Assembly: GCA_964519955.1 (NCBI GenBank) | Contig: CAZFLM010000029.1 | Coordinates: forward strand, 10,817-74,816 | Direction of reading: 5' to 3' | Source: CAZFLM01 sp964519955 | Lineage (GTDB): Bacteria > Armatimonadota > Chthonomonadetes > Chthonomonadales > CAJBBX01 | Length of the DNA: 64,000 nt | Part shown: piece by piece, positions 41,464 through 49,950 of the stretch | Layout of the letters: every line of letters begins with the position of its first letter | Numbering within the stretch: the stretch's first letter is position 1 | Translations under genes and position numbers: made by a program | Notes under the pieces: model-generated | Databases searched by the model: none | What the model was told of the DNA's origin: nothing | Seen by the model: only the letters and a program-made list of their open reading frames with translations

Positions 41464-43110
41464 ATGCTTCAGACTGCCGTTGTCGTCGTCACCGCCGGCA
41501 TCCTGCTGGCCCTGTGCGTGTCGGCCATGGCGGACGATCCGCTGGACGGCCTCGCGACCATCAGGCGGGACGCTACCCAGGGCTTCTCGAACGCCGGATG
41601 GAAGTACGACCGCTACAAGGACCTGCCTTCGCTCGACGCCCGCAAGAAGATGCTGGTGGCCGACCTGAAGGGGCCGGGCGTCATCCGCCACATCCACACG
41701 ACGCGCCACGCGCCGGCCGAGCTGTTCGCACGCGGCATCGTGCTGGAGATCTGGTTCGACGACGCGAAGGAGCCCGCCGTCATGAGCCCGCTGGCCGACT
41801 TCTTCGGAGATGGCTGCAACGGGGCGAGCATGAACTTCAGCACCCCGCTGGTCGAGTGCGCACCGTGGGCCTACAACTGTTACTTCGCCATGCCGTTCAA
41901 GGCCCGCGCCCGCGTCTACCTGCGCAACGACACCGACCGCGACACGAGCAACTACAGCTACGTCGAGTGGGAGCCGCTCAGTAAGTGGGACCCGGACCAG
42001 GGCTACTTCCACGCGACCTACGCGCGCAGGCGCTTCTGCCTCACGCCGGATACCTCGGAAACGTTCCTCAGCCTGAAGGGCGCCGGCCACGTCATCGGGC
42101 GGCAGTTCAGCATCCGCACGGATGAGCCGGAGTACCGCGAGTTCGGCTGCGTGATGGAGGGGAACAACGAGATCGACATCGACGGCAAGGAGCGCGCCAT
42201 CGACTACCTCGGCACCGAGGACTCGTTCACGTTCAGTTGGGGCTTCCGCGAGACCTTCGCCGGGCTGCGCGCGGGAATGCCCCACGTCGCGCTCGGCGAC
42301 CGGAACTCCCTCTCTATCTACCGCTTCCACGACCACATGCCCCTCCGCTTCACGAAGTCGCTGGAATGGCGCATCAACTGGCAGCACGAGACCGGCATGC
42401 TCGGGATGCGCGAGGTGCTGCGGAAGGCGGCGGAACGCGGCGGGTGCATGGTGGACTATGCGACGGTGCACTACTGGTATCAGGACGATCCCGGCGGGTA
42501 CCAGCACCAGCCGCTGCCCGAGGTCAACCTGCGCGGCAACCTGCAGCCCGTTCCCGAGCCGGAGCTGGCCGCCATCGCACGGGGGCTGCCGGTGGACGAG
42601 CGCGGTGCCAGCCGCTTCGACGCGGCCGACGACCTGAAGCGCATGAGGGTGGTGAACGCGTGGCCGGGTACGCATCCGTTCTGGATCGGCCTCCCGCAGG
42701 CGAAGGGCGGCCACCCTGGCAACCCGAACCCGGGCAAGAGCGGCATCCTGGCGGTCCACGCGGCGGGGCCGAAGCTGCCGGCCTACGTGCTGCTGAACCT
42801 GAAGGCGCCCGCCGGGCAGAAGCGCCGCGTCCGGCTGGTGGTGTCGGGCGACCCGTACGAGGCGCCGGGCAAGAGCGACTTCGTGCTCGGCGTCGGCGTG
42901 GCGGAGAAGGGCGGTGTGCGCTGGCTCGGCGAGAAGGTCATCGACGCGGGCACGCCACCGAGCGATGCCAACTGGCGCGCGCTGGAGTTCGACCTTCCCC
43001 CAGGCGGCGAGAGCGTGGCGCTCGTGGTGAGGGTCGCCTACGGCGGCGCGGTGGCCGTGATGAACGAGGAGGCCTTCTTCGACGAGATCGCGGTGGTGGT
43101 GGCGGAGTAG
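41464..43110 (+). CDS. DUF2961 / GH172 glycosidase-like protein
   Basis: 548 residues; GGAGGA at 41451-41456 before ATG 41464. Signal peptide at residues 1-23 (LQTAVVVVTAGILLALCVSAMA). The DUF2961 domain covers about residues 45-390: GPGVIRHIHTT, LEIWFDD near residue 90, SPLADFFG, CYFAMPFKARARVYLRNDTD, EGNNEIDIDG, LGTEDSFTFSW. GH172 members act on alpha-furanosides such as arabinofuranosides. Glu232 and Glu252 (in EGNNE and GTEDSF) sit where the family's two catalytic Glu residues lie. The C-terminal ~150 residues form a beta-sandwich without a clear name. The gene diverges from the transporter permease, so it may feed that uptake system. Confidence 0.88.
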   Translation: MLQTAVVVVTAGILLALCVSAMADDPLDGLATIRRDATQGFSNAGWKYDRYKDLPSLDARKKMLVADLKGPGVIRHIHTTRHAPAELFARGIVLEIWFDDAKEPAVMSPLADFFGDGCNGASMNFSTPLVECAPWAYNCYFAMPFKARARVYLRNDTDRDTSNYSYVEWEPLSKWDPDQGYFHATYARRRFCLTPDTSETFLSLKGAGHVIGRQFSIRTDEPEYREFGCVMEGNNEIDIDGKERAIDYLGTEDSFTFSWGFRETFAGLRAGMPHVALGDRNSLSIYRFHDHMPLRFTKSLEWRINWQHETGMLGMREVLRKAAERGGCMVDYATVHYWYQDDPGGYQHQPLPEVNLRGNLQPVPEPELAAIARGLPVDERGASRFDAADDLKRMRVVNAWPGTHPFWIGLPQAKGGHPGNPNPGKSGILAVHAAGPKLPAYVLLNLKAPAGQKRRVRLVVSGDPYEAPGKSDFVLGVGVAEKGGVRWLGEKVIDAGTPPSDANWRALEFDLPPGGESVALVVRVAYGGAVAVMNEEAFFDEIAVVVAE

Positions 43111-43128
43111 GGGAGGAGGGGTGTCGCC

Positions 43129-43602
43129 CTAGTCGACCGGCTCGTACGGCGCCAGCATGGCCAGCCGCTCGGGCATGGGTTGTACCGGCGGGCAGGGCAC
43201 GTCGCCGTAGGTGGTCTGCAGCGGCACGCCCTCCTGCCACTCGTGCAGGTAGAAGGCGAGGCGGACGTCGCGCACCTCAGGCGCGTCGAGGCTGTCCTCC
43301 ACTGCCAGGTCATCCCCCTCCAGCGACAGGAACACCTCGGCCCAAGCCGCCTGCCAGTCGTCGCGCGGGGCCCCGGCCACGGGCTGCGTGAAGTCGCCGA
43401 TGTCGAACCGCTCGTCGCAGTGCCGCACCAGCGCCTCGATCAGCGCGACCGACGCGAGCTGCTCGAGGCACTGCTGCTCGGCCTCCTGGCGGTCGCTGCG
43501 CGACAGGCCGCCGCCGTACTGCGCCTCGATCTGCTCGGCGACCATCTCGTCGGTCACCGGCAGGCGGTACACGCCCAGCACCTCGACAGAAGGGCTCGAC
43601 AT
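43129..43602 (-). CDS. Conserved protein of unknown function
   Basis: 157 residues; AAGGAGG 6 bases ahead of ATG 43602. No signal peptide, no membrane segment. The chain is acidic, with a helical first half (EQIEAQYGGGLSRSDRQEAE, LIEALVRHCDERFDIGDF) and a Pro-rich tail (YGDVPCPPVQPMPERL). The SD and codon usage support a real gene, but I recognise no family. Its 3' end converges with the GH172 gene 18 bases away. It lies last after the toxin-antitoxin-associated small gene, 27 bases apart. Confidence 0.7.
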   Translation of the reverse strand: MSSPSVEVLGVYRLPVTDEMVAEQIEAQYGGGLSRSDRQEAEQQCLEQLASVALIEALVRHCDERFDIGDFTQPVAGAPRDDWQAAWAEVFLSLEGDDLAVEDSLDAPEVRDVRLAFYLHEWQEGVPLQTTYGDVPCPPVQPMPERLAMLAPYEPVD

Positions 43603-43628
43603 GGGGGCCTCCTTGTTGCGGCTATGGT

Positions 43629-44015
43629 CTAGGTGCGCTCGTCGTGAAGGGCGAGAAGCCTGGTGACGCGGCATCGGGCGACACGGTGCGGCCCTTCGAC
43701 CAGGTAGAAGCTGGCGTCCTCGCGCACCCACTCGCGGTGCACGGTCCTGCGAAGCCGGTCGTCCAGCACGTAGAAGTGGGCGAGGGAGACCGCCGCGATC
43801 GGCGTTCCGTCCGGCAACTCCTGCCCGTCGTCACCCAGGAAGCGCGGCCAGATCATCCAGCACTGGTTGCCCGGCTCTGCCTCTCGCCGGACATCGGCCC
43901 GCCATCCCTGCAGAGGCAGCGTCGCCCGCCCGCCTTCTTCCGGCGTGAGGAAGCGCACCTCCGCTTCGAAGTCGGGGTTCGGGCGACGGCCGGTACCGGC
44001 CTCCGCAATGCTCAC
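43629..44015 (-). CDS. Small EF-Tu domain 3-like protein
   Basis: 128 residues from GTG 44015. This start shares one base with the TAG stop of the antitoxin gene, so reinitiation is likely. EAEVRFLTPEEGGRATLPLQ resembles the conserved EEGGRxxP stretch of elongation factor Tu domain 3 and related beta barrels, and the rest is beta-rich (HFYVLDDRLRRTVHREWV, ASFYLVEG). There is no GTPase domain. The protein could be a stand-alone translation-barrel fragment with a new role. It is the third gene of a BrnT/CopG-type cluster. Similarity is judged by eye. Confidence 0.65.
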   Translation of the reverse strand: MSIAEAGTGRRPNPDFEAEVRFLTPEEGGRATLPLQGWRADVRREAEPGNQCWMIWPRFLGDDGQELPDGTPIAAVSLAHFYVLDDRLRRTVHREWVREDASFYLVEGPHRVARCRVTRLLALHDERT

Positions 44016-44296
44016 TATCCCTGCAGCACGTCGGGCGCCTCGCTGCGAAGGCGCTCGACGAGCCACATCTGGATCAGGGTCTGGTACGGGACGCCCTTGG
44101 ATTCGGCTACGCGCTTGATGGCATCCAGATAGTCGGGCCGAAGGCGCAGGCCGACCGGCTTCTTGGCCAAGCGGGTCCTGACGACTCCCACCGGGCCCCG
44201 CTCCTTAGGCAGCTCGTCCATCAGGTGCGCCGTGTCGTGGGTCGCGAACCAGTCGGCGGCCTCTTCGTCGCTGGCGAACTTCGGTATCTCAGCCAT
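44015..44296 (-). CDS. CopG/BrnA-type antitoxin
   Basis: 93 residues. The C-terminal half KPVGLRLRPDYLDAIKRVAE, then SKGVPYQTLIQMWLVERL, is the ribbon-helix-helix DNA-binding domain of CopG-like antitoxins, with the usual partner-neutralising N-terminal part (FASDEEAADWFATHDTAHLM). Antitoxins of this type bind and block a BrnT-like toxin and repress the operon. It overlaps the toxin gene by 8 bases, toxin first, as in brnTA. The overlap with the following small gene at its stop suggests the three genes are one unit. Confidence 0.88.
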   Translation of the reverse strand: MAEIPKFASDEEAADWFATHDTAHLMDELPKERGPVGVVRTRLAKKPVGLRLRPDYLDAIKRVAESKGVPYQTLIQMWLVERLRSEAPDVLQG

Positions 44297-44567
44297 GATG
44301 TTTGCGTCTCCTGCGCAGGCGTTGTTTCTCTGGCTCGCTGAGATCGCGTGCGGTGATCACGCGAACCGCCGGTCCGGGCCTCCAGATGCACACGACAAGG
44401 AGATAGCGCCCCTCGTCGGTCTGGCCGTAGGCCAACAGGCGGCCCTCGTCCGTTCGGACCATAAGCGGACCGTTGTCGAGAACAGCCTCAGCCTCGTCCT
44501 CGTCGACGCCGTGCCGCGCGATGTGCTCGCGGTTGGCATCGTCCCATTCGAAACGCGCCAGAGCCAC
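44289..44567 (-). CDS. brnT: BrnT-family toxin (DUF497)
   Basis: 92 residues from GTG 44567; AGGGAG 7 bases ahead. BrnT toxins are RelE-fold ribonucleases that stop translation. Typical marks: FEWDDANREHIARHGVDEDE at the start, then GRLLAYGQTDEGRYLLVVCI and AVRVITARDLSEPEKQRLRR near the end. The order toxin-antitoxin with 8 bases overlap matches brnTA. Whether it is active is unknown. Its own promoter candidate lies at 44583-44611. Confidence 0.87.
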   Translation of the reverse strand: MALARFEWDDANREHIARHGVDEDEAEAVLDNGPLMVRTDEGRLLAYGQTDEGRYLLVVCIWRPGPAVRVITARDLSEPEKQRLRRRRKHHG

Positions 44568-44582
44568 TCTCGTTCTCCCTAA

Positions 44583-44611
44583 AGTGTAGACGGTGTCTTG
44601 ACAAAAGTAAA
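44583..44611 (-). promoter_or_regulatory. Candidate promoter of the BrnT/CopG genes
   Basis: On the - strand TTTACT (44611-44606), 17-bp spacer, TACACT (44588-44583). Moderate match to sigma-70 consensus, 16 bases before the toxin start. An AT-rich spot in GC-rich DNA, as expected of an autoregulated TA promoter. Confidence 0.4.
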
Positions 44612-44633
44612 GGGAGACGCCTGCCGAACCGCC

Positions 44634-45350
44634 CTACTTCGCCGCCTCCAGCTTGCGCAGCTTGATCGCGCGGAACGCCGCCTTCGTCTGGAACGTGGCG
44701 ATGCCGATGGGGACCGACTTCTCGATCTCGCCGAATCGCATGCTGATCTTCTTGTCCTTGATGTCCGCATCCACGATCTTCTTGTCGTCCAGCCACGCCT
44801 CGAGCTTCGTGGGCGTCACGCGCATCTTGACCTTGTACCAGCGGTCCTTCTCGAACTTCATGTACTTGGTTGTCTCGTTCTCCGATGCGTCATGTCGGTC
44901 GATGCTGCTGATGCCCACGAGCGAGCCGCCCCAGCCGCCCAGGATGAGCGTCGCGTTCGAATCGGCCACGGGGAAGGAGAGGCCGCAGGCGAAGTCGCTG
45001 CCCTCGATCTTCATGAACTCGACGTAGATCTCGAAGTTCGTCTTCGGCGCGTCCTTCGTCCAGTTGAACCCGCTGAGGTAATCGCCGCCCTCGACGACGA
45101 TGGCGGGCGGGCCGTCCTTGAACTTGGGGTCGATGCGTACCGCGCCGCCGCCCCGGTAGTCCGTCTGCTTCCATCCCGCGAGCGACTTGCCGTCGTAGAG
45201 GTCCTTCCAGCCCTTCTCCTTGCTGATGTCCGTTGGGCTGGGCTGCTTCTGCGCGTCGGGCTTGGCGGTGTCCTGCGAGAAGGCGGGCTGCGCGGCGGCC
45301 AGCGCGAGGGCGAGGCCGGCGGGCAGCATGAGGTTGCGTAGGGTGGTCAT
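44634..45350 (-). CDS. Exported DUF1080 protein (3-keto-disaccharide hydrolase family)
   Basis: 238 residues; AAGGAG 8 bases ahead of ATG 45350; signal peptide (LPAGLALALAAAQPAFS-Q). DUF1080 is a concanavalin-like beta sandwich; DLYDGKSLAGWK near residue 45 is its hallmark, followed by NFEIYVEFMKIEGSDFACGL, GISSIDR near residue 140, and KMRVTPTKLEAWLDDKKIVD near residue 185. Some members hydrolyse 3-keto-glycosides, but most have no assigned substrate. It lies beside an exported DUF6807 protein transcribed in the other direction. Confidence 0.9.
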   Translation of the reverse strand: MTTLRNLMLPAGLALALAAAQPAFSQDTAKPDAQKQPSPTDISKEKGWKDLYDGKSLAGWKQTDYRGGGAVRIDPKFKDGPPAIVVEGGDYLSGFNWTKDAPKTNFEIYVEFMKIEGSDFACGLSFPVADSNATLILGGWGGSLVGISSIDRHDASENETTKYMKFEKDRWYKVKMRVTPTKLEAWLDDKKIVDADIKDKKISMRFGEIEKSVPIGIATFQTKAAFRAIKLRKLEAAK

Positions 45351-45526
45351 GGCTGTGCTCCTTGCTCCCCAATGCGTGGGGACGGCGGCGCCGATCGGGC
45401 GCCAGGTCCCGGTTCGCCATCGGGGCCGGGTGCTCCTGCGTTCCCGCGCTCTCGGCAAACGCCCGGCCGCACGAAGCAGGAAGCCGCGACGCCATCGCCG
45501 AAGTCTTGGCGCGTAGGAGGTGCCGC

Positions 45527-46741
45527 ATGATCGCTTCGTGTCTGCTCGGCGTGTTGCTCGCCGGTCTCGGCCCGTCGCCCGCGCTCAAGCCCGTGAACGT
45601 GGTGGTCGATCCCGGCGATCGCGACTGCGCCGCCGCTCTCGTTACCCTCACCCTCGAACGCGCCCCGCGCGCGACCGTCGCGCTGAAGTCGGCCGATGGG
45701 GCTGCCATTCCTACTCAGGTCCGGCGCGAGGGCTCCTCGCTCCTCGTGTCGTGGGTCGTGCCGGAAGCCGCCAAGGGCAAGGCGCGGCGCTACGTGCTCG
45801 ACGTGGGCGGCGTGCCGGACACCAAGCCGCGCGTGACGGTTACCCGCGCCGGCGCCGACATCGAGGTGCGTGTCGGCGACGACCTGTTCGCGAAGTACGA
45901 CGCCACCACCGGGCCCAACAAGCCCTACCTCCATCCGATCTACGGACCCGGCCAGAAGCTGATGGTGCGGGGCTGGCCCGTGGCGAAGAACGATGCCGAC
46001 ACGAGCGCCGACCATCCGCATCACCGCGGCCTCTGGTTCACGCATGGCGCGGTGAACGGCGTGGACTACTGGAGCGAGGGCGCGAAGACCGGCAAGACGG
46101 TCAACACGGCGTACAGCGACCTCGTGAGCGGCCCCGTGTTCGGCGGCTTCACCTCCAAGACGGAGTGGCGCGCGCCGGACGGGACCAAGGTCGCGGACGA
46201 TGTGCGCACCTTCCGCTTCTACGCCACGCCCGACGCTCGCGTGATGGACGTCGACATCGTGCTGACGCCCAGCGGCCAGGCCATCACCCTCGGCGACACG
46301 AAGGAGGGGAGCTTCGGGCTGCGCGTTCCGGACGCGATGGACGTCAACCCGGGCAAGGGCAAGAAGGGCGAGGGGCACATCGACACGTCGGCGGGGCTGA
46401 AGGATGCCGCGACCTGGGGCAAGCGCGCCGAGTGGGTCGACTACTGGGGCCCGGTCGGCGGCGAGACGGTGGGCGTGGCCATCTTCGACCACCCGACGAG
46501 CTTTCGCCATCCGACGACCTGGCACGTGCGCGACTACGGCCTGTTCTGCGCCAACCCGTTCGGGCTGCACGACTTCGAGCCGGGCAAGGCGAAGGATGCC
46601 GGCGATCTGGTGCTGCAGCCTGGCCAGAAGCTGACGCTGCGCTACCGCGTGGTGTTCCACAAGGGCAGCGCCGCCGACGCGGGCGTGGCGGCCATGTGGA
46701 ACGCCTACGCGAACCCGCCGAAGGTGACCGTGGCGAAGTGA
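45527..46741 (+). CDS. DUF6807 (PmoA-like annotated) exported protein
   Basis: 404 residues; TAGGAGGTG at 45514-45522 before ATG 45527. A short signal peptide (MIASCLLGVLLAGLGPSP) precedes a beta-rich body. DHPHHRGLWFTHGAVNGVDY near residue 160 is the signature of the family that databases label PmoA; it is not methane monooxygenase. DGTKVADDVRTFRFYATPDA and a VGVAIFDHPTSFRHPTTWHV stretch near residue 320 are also typical. A role in carbohydrate or aromatic polymer breakdown is assumed from its usual partners (GH, DUF1080). It is followed by an MFS transporter, 67 bases downstream. Confidence 0.87.
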   Translation: MIASCLLGVLLAGLGPSPALKPVNVVVDPGDRDCAAALVTLTLERAPRATVALKSADGAAIPTQVRREGSSLLVSWVVPEAAKGKARRYVLDVGGVPDTKPRVTVTRAGADIEVRVGDDLFAKYDATTGPNKPYLHPIYGPGQKLMVRGWPVAKNDADTSADHPHHRGLWFTHGAVNGVDYWSEGAKTGKTVNTAYSDLVSGPVFGGFTSKTEWRAPDGTKVADDVRTFRFYATPDARVMDVDIVLTPSGQAITLGDTKEGSFGLRVPDAMDVNPGKGKKGEGHIDTSAGLKDAATWGKRAEWVDYWGPVGGETVGVAIFDHPTSFRHPTTWHVRDYGLFCANPFGLHDFEPGKAKDAGDLVLQPGQKLTLRYRVVFHKGSAADAGVAAMWNAYANPPKVTVAK

Positions 46742-46808
46742 TGGGGGCTGGGGGCTGGGTGTCGGGGGCTGGCCGTGCCTCGATAGTGCGTGGTCAAGGG
46801 GGGCTTGA

Positions 46809-48209
46809 ATGACCGATGGGGCCGAAGTGTCCGGGGTGGTGGAAGGTCGCGGCCTGAGGTGGTTCCAGGGCGTGCCGCGCTATGCGTGGATGGTGCTCAT
46901 CGTGTGCGCGCTGGGCTGGCTGTTCGACACGATGGATCAGCACCTGTTCACGCTGGTGCGGCAGACGTCCGTGAAGGAGCTGCTCGCCGCGAACGGCATG
47001 GTTGGAGTGGAACTGGACAAGGCCGCCAAGGAGGTGGGCACCCAGATCACTGCCGTGTTCCTGATCGGCTGGGCGGTGGGAGGCTTCGGCTTCGGCATCA
47101 TCGGCGACAGGCTCGGACGCACGCGCACGATGATGCTGACCATCCTGACGTACGCGGCTTTCACGGGCCTGAACGCCTTCGTCCACGAGCCCTGGCAGTA
47201 CGCGGCCTGTCGGTTCCTCACGGCTATGGGCGTGGGCGGCGAGTTCGCCGCGGGAACGGCGCTGGTGGCCGAGGTCTGGCCCGAGCGTTCGCGACCGATG
47301 GCGCTGGGACTGCTGCAGGCGCTGTCCGCAGTCGGGAACATGACGGCGGCGCTGATCACCTACTTCCTGAGCGCGTATAGCTGGCGGTACGTGTTCGTCG
47401 TTGGCGCGGTGCCCGCGCTGCTCGTCATCTGGGTGTATGCGGGCGTGAAGGAGCCGGAGCGGTGGCAGCGGGCTCGCGAGAAGGCGGCCGGCGACAAGGC
47501 CAAGAAGGAGATGGGCGCCATCGCGGACATGTTCCGTGACCCCGTGCTTTGCCGCAACACGATCGCCGGGGTGCTTCTGGCGACCGCGGGCGTGGCCGGC
47601 GTGTGGGGTGTCGGCTTCTTCCTTCCGGACCTCGTCGGCACCGTGCTGGGGCCGATGGTGAAGGCCATGCCGGCCATCATGGCTCTGCCCGAGGCCGATC
47701 GGCAGGCCGCGGTGAACCAGGCGCTGATGCAGTACCGGACCACCGTGTTCTTCGTCCAGCAGATCGGCGCGTTCATCGGCATGTTCGGCTATGCTGCGAT
47801 CAGCCAGCGCATCGGCCGCAAGCCGGCGATGGCCATCGTGTTCGTGGGCGCGTTCATCGCGGTCGAGGCGACCTTCTGGCTCCTGAAGGACCCGATGTCG
47901 GCATACCTGCTGGCGTTTCCGCTCGGCATCTTCGCGCTGGCGCCGTTCTCCGCCTACGCCGTCTACTTTCCGGAGCTGTACCCCACGCGTCTGCGCGCGA
48001 GCGGCATCGGCTTCTGCTACAACGTCGCGCGGGTGTTGGCCGCGGTCTTCCCGTTCCTCCTGGGCAAGCTTGCCAGCCACTTCGCGAGCCCGACCGACGA
48101 TACCGTCGGATGGCGCATGGCAGCGGGCATCGTGGCGTGCGTGTACTTCGTCGGGCTCATCGGCCTGATCTGGGCGCCGGAGACGCGCGGGAAGCCGCTG
48201 CCGGAGTGA
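46809..48209 (+). CDS. MFS transporter, sugar-porter-like
   Basis: 466 residues; AAGGGGGG ahead of ATG 46809. About 12 membrane segments. The MFS motif A GDRLGRTRTMM (GxxxDRxGRR type) lies near residue 97, and RIGRKPAMAIVF near residue 337 is its repeat in the second half. GGEFAAGTALVAEVWPERSR near residue 140 is typical of the sugar/metabolite-H+ symporters. There is a longer loop after segment 1 (QTSVKELLAANGMVGVEL) that is not usual in bacterial members but common in these phyla. It probably imports a product of the DUF6807/DUF1080 enzymes. Confidence 0.92.
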   Translation: MTDGAEVSGVVEGRGLRWFQGVPRYAWMVLIVCALGWLFDTMDQHLFTLVRQTSVKELLAANGMVGVELDKAAKEVGTQITAVFLIGWAVGGFGFGIIGDRLGRTRTMMLTILTYAAFTGLNAFVHEPWQYAACRFLTAMGVGGEFAAGTALVAEVWPERSRPMALGLLQALSAVGNMTAALITYFLSAYSWRYVFVVGAVPALLVIWVYAGVKEPERWQRAREKAAGDKAKKEMGAIADMFRDPVLCRNTIAGVLLATAGVAGVWGVGFFLPDLVGTVLGPMVKAMPAIMALPEADRQAAVNQALMQYRTTVFFVQQIGAFIGMFGYAAISQRIGRKPAMAIVFVGAFIAVEATFWLLKDPMSAYLLAFPLGIFALAPFSAYAVYFPELYPTRLRASGIGFCYNVARVLAAVFPFLLGKLASHFASPTDDTVGWRMAAGIVACVYFVGLIGLIWAPETRGKPLPE

Positions 48210-48237
48210 GTGCGAGCCCGTGCCAGGCTCAGGCGTA

Positions 48238-48266
48238 GTGGTGGGATGGGCCTCCGTGCCCGTCCA
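48238..48266 (-). repeat. Dispersed repeat copy before the 48.3-kb gene
   Basis: GTGGTGGGATGGGCCTCCGT and GCCCGTCC match the copies near 6.0 and 29.2 kb. It lies 32 bases before the start codon. Confidence 0.65.
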
Positions 48267-48297
48267 GCAGAGCCCGCCTAGCGCGCGGACCAGGGGG

Positions 48298-49605
48298 ATG
48301 CCGATGCGCGTCGAGGTCGAGGAAGTCGTCGCCACGTGTGAGGCGGCAAACAACGGCGCGGGGCCGCTCTGGTGCTACGGGGCGCCCCTGGTCGTGCGGC
48401 GGGGCGACACCGTCACCGTCTCCGTGACGGAGACCGGGGTGGGCGTCCCGCCGCTCTGCAACACGCGCCCGCGCATCTTTCGCAAGACGGGCGACGCCCC
48501 CTGGCGCCTCGCTTGGCAGCCGGACGCGTTCCGCGAGCGCGAGCCCTGCCCGATCGTCGGCTACGCGGACGGCAGCCTGTTCGTCACGGTCAACCCGTCC
48601 ACCAAGCCGCCCGGCACAATGTACGGTGAGTGCGACCCGCACGTGCTGGAGTTGCGAGTGAACAGCGCGGCGGCCACGGAGGACCGCCCTCCAGATGCCT
48701 CCGTCTCGCGCCTATGCCCGGAGTGGGGCCAGGGGCACCGGACCGACCACTCGTACCGGGCGGTGGCAGCCGACGGCAGGGCGCGGCGCTTCATCCTGAT
48801 GTGCGAGGACGCGGATAAGGGCGAGTTCCGCTGGTCCGTCTGTGACGCGCGGCGGAAGTGGACGCCCGTCCGCAAGCTGGAGTTCCCCATCCGCGCCTGC
48901 TATCCGCCGGTCTGCCTGCGCGGGAATGAGGCGCACGTTCTGGCCATCGGCGACATCGTCGAGCCGGTTGCCGCCTGGCGCGCGCACAAGAAGAAGGTCA
49001 CCGGGCAGGAGTGGGACTACGTGTTCCGCCGCCTCTTCTACGCATGGAACCCGGACGTGGCGGCGGGCGACTTCGAGGAGCCCGTTGAGATCGACACGGT
49101 CGAGGAGACCGCCGGGCATATCGCGAACCTCGACCTCTGGGTCGGGCCGACCGGCGAGGTGCACGCGCTCTACCGCAAGCAGAGCACCACGCAGCTCATC
49201 CGCGACGAGTTCCTGAAGGGTGTGGAGATGCGCACGACGCTGGAGCACGCGATCCTCTCGCGCGGGAAGGTGGTCCAGCGCACCACGCTGATGCAGAGCG
49301 GCGAAAAGGTGTCGGGCGCCTACCCGGCCTACGCGCGCTTCCACTCGCCGGACGGCAAGCGCCTCGTCGCCGTCCTTGCGCGGGTGGTGACCGAGGGCGC
49401 CGGGCAGCGCTGGGAGAACGCGGTCTGGCCCATCTACCCCAAGCTTGGCCAGATGCAGGCGATCCCGCTCCGCGAGCCGTTCCAGACGTTCTTCACGAAC
49501 ACGGAGCGCGGCGGTTCCGCCCCGGCAGCCACGCTGGACCTCTTCGGCATCGGCGCGGACGGGAAGGTGCTGCGCTACGCGCGGGTTGGCGGGGTGGGCG
49601 GCTAG
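48298..49605 (+). CDS. Beta-propeller-like protein of unknown function
   Basis: 435 residues. Start codons at 48298 and 48304 are both possible; a GGGGG run lies just upstream. No signal peptide. Beta-rich blocks recur with WxP and SGxxxxF-like patterns (WSVCDARRKWTPVRKLEF, HIANLDLWVGPTGEVHALYR, YPAYARFHSPDGKRLVAVLA), which hints at a BNR/sialidase-like or related propeller, but no Asp-box is clear. RPRIFRKTGDAPW near residue 60 is unusual. Cytoplasmic or unconventionally exported. Close to the transporter, so perhaps part of its sugar unit. Confidence 0.72.
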   Translation: MPMRVEVEEVVATCEAANNGAGPLWCYGAPLVVRRGDTVTVSVTETGVGVPPLCNTRPRIFRKTGDAPWRLAWQPDAFREREPCPIVGYADGSLFVTVNPSTKPPGTMYGECDPHVLELRVNSAAATEDRPPDASVSRLCPEWGQGHRTDHSYRAVAADGRARRFILMCEDADKGEFRWSVCDARRKWTPVRKLEFPIRACYPPVCLRGNEAHVLAIGDIVEPVAAWRAHKKKVTGQEWDYVFRRLFYAWNPDVAAGDFEEPVEIDTVEETAGHIANLDLWVGPTGEVHALYRKQSTTQLIRDEFLKGVEMRTTLEHAILSRGKVVQRTTLMQSGEKVSGAYPAYARFHSPDGKRLVAVLARVVTEGAGQRWENAVWPIYPKLGQMQAIPLREPFQTFFTNTERGGSAPAATLDLFGIGADGKVLRYARVGGVGG

Positions 49606-49631
49606 TCTGGCACATCAGTGAGTCCCCCTGT

Positions 49632-49685
49632 ACGGGCACGGAGGCCCATCCCACCACGCCGCTCGTGCATCATCCAGGCCAGCGC
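49632..49685 (+). repeat. Dispersed hairpin-repeat copy
   Basis: GGGCACGGAGGCCCATCCCAC followed by CACGCCGCTCGTGCATCATC, the same two-part unit as at 10.70 and 11.80 kb. Confidence 0.7.
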
Positions 49686-49731
49686 CGCGGAGTAGGTCTC
49701 GGCCTGCATCCAGAACGCCATCGCATTGGAA

Positions 49732-49773
49732 GGGCCCTGGACCACCGCGGGTTCGCGGTGGCGCCCAGGGCCC
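49732..49773. terminator. Large GC-rich hairpin in the convergent gap
   Basis: GGGCCCTGG (49732-49740) pairs with CCAGGGCCC (49765-49773), and inside it CCACCGCG (49742-49749) pairs with CGCGGTGG (49754-49761). Loop GGTT. It sits in the 345-base gap between convergent genes (49606-49950), so it may end transcripts from both sides. The gap otherwise holds only the repeat at 49632 and a weak GGGGCG/CGCCCC hairpin near 49880. Confidence 0.55.
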
Positions 49774-49950
49774 TCATTGCGCGAGGTCCGGCTTCACCGC
49801 TCGCCGTTTGCCTCGCTATCGCTGCCCGCGGCAGCGTCATCCGGCTAGGCTCCGCCGGTCCCTGTGCTGGCGGGCGGCTGGGGCGATCCTGAGACGAACC
49901 GCCCCGGCTCACCCTCCGGCCTGGTCAGGTCCGGCGGATGCCGCGAAGAC

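Noticed and set aside
45527..46741. Methane monooxygenase subunit (PmoA)
   Set aside because: The database name is misleading; the protein has a signal peptide and a beta-rich body, not the membrane helices of particulate methane monooxygenase.
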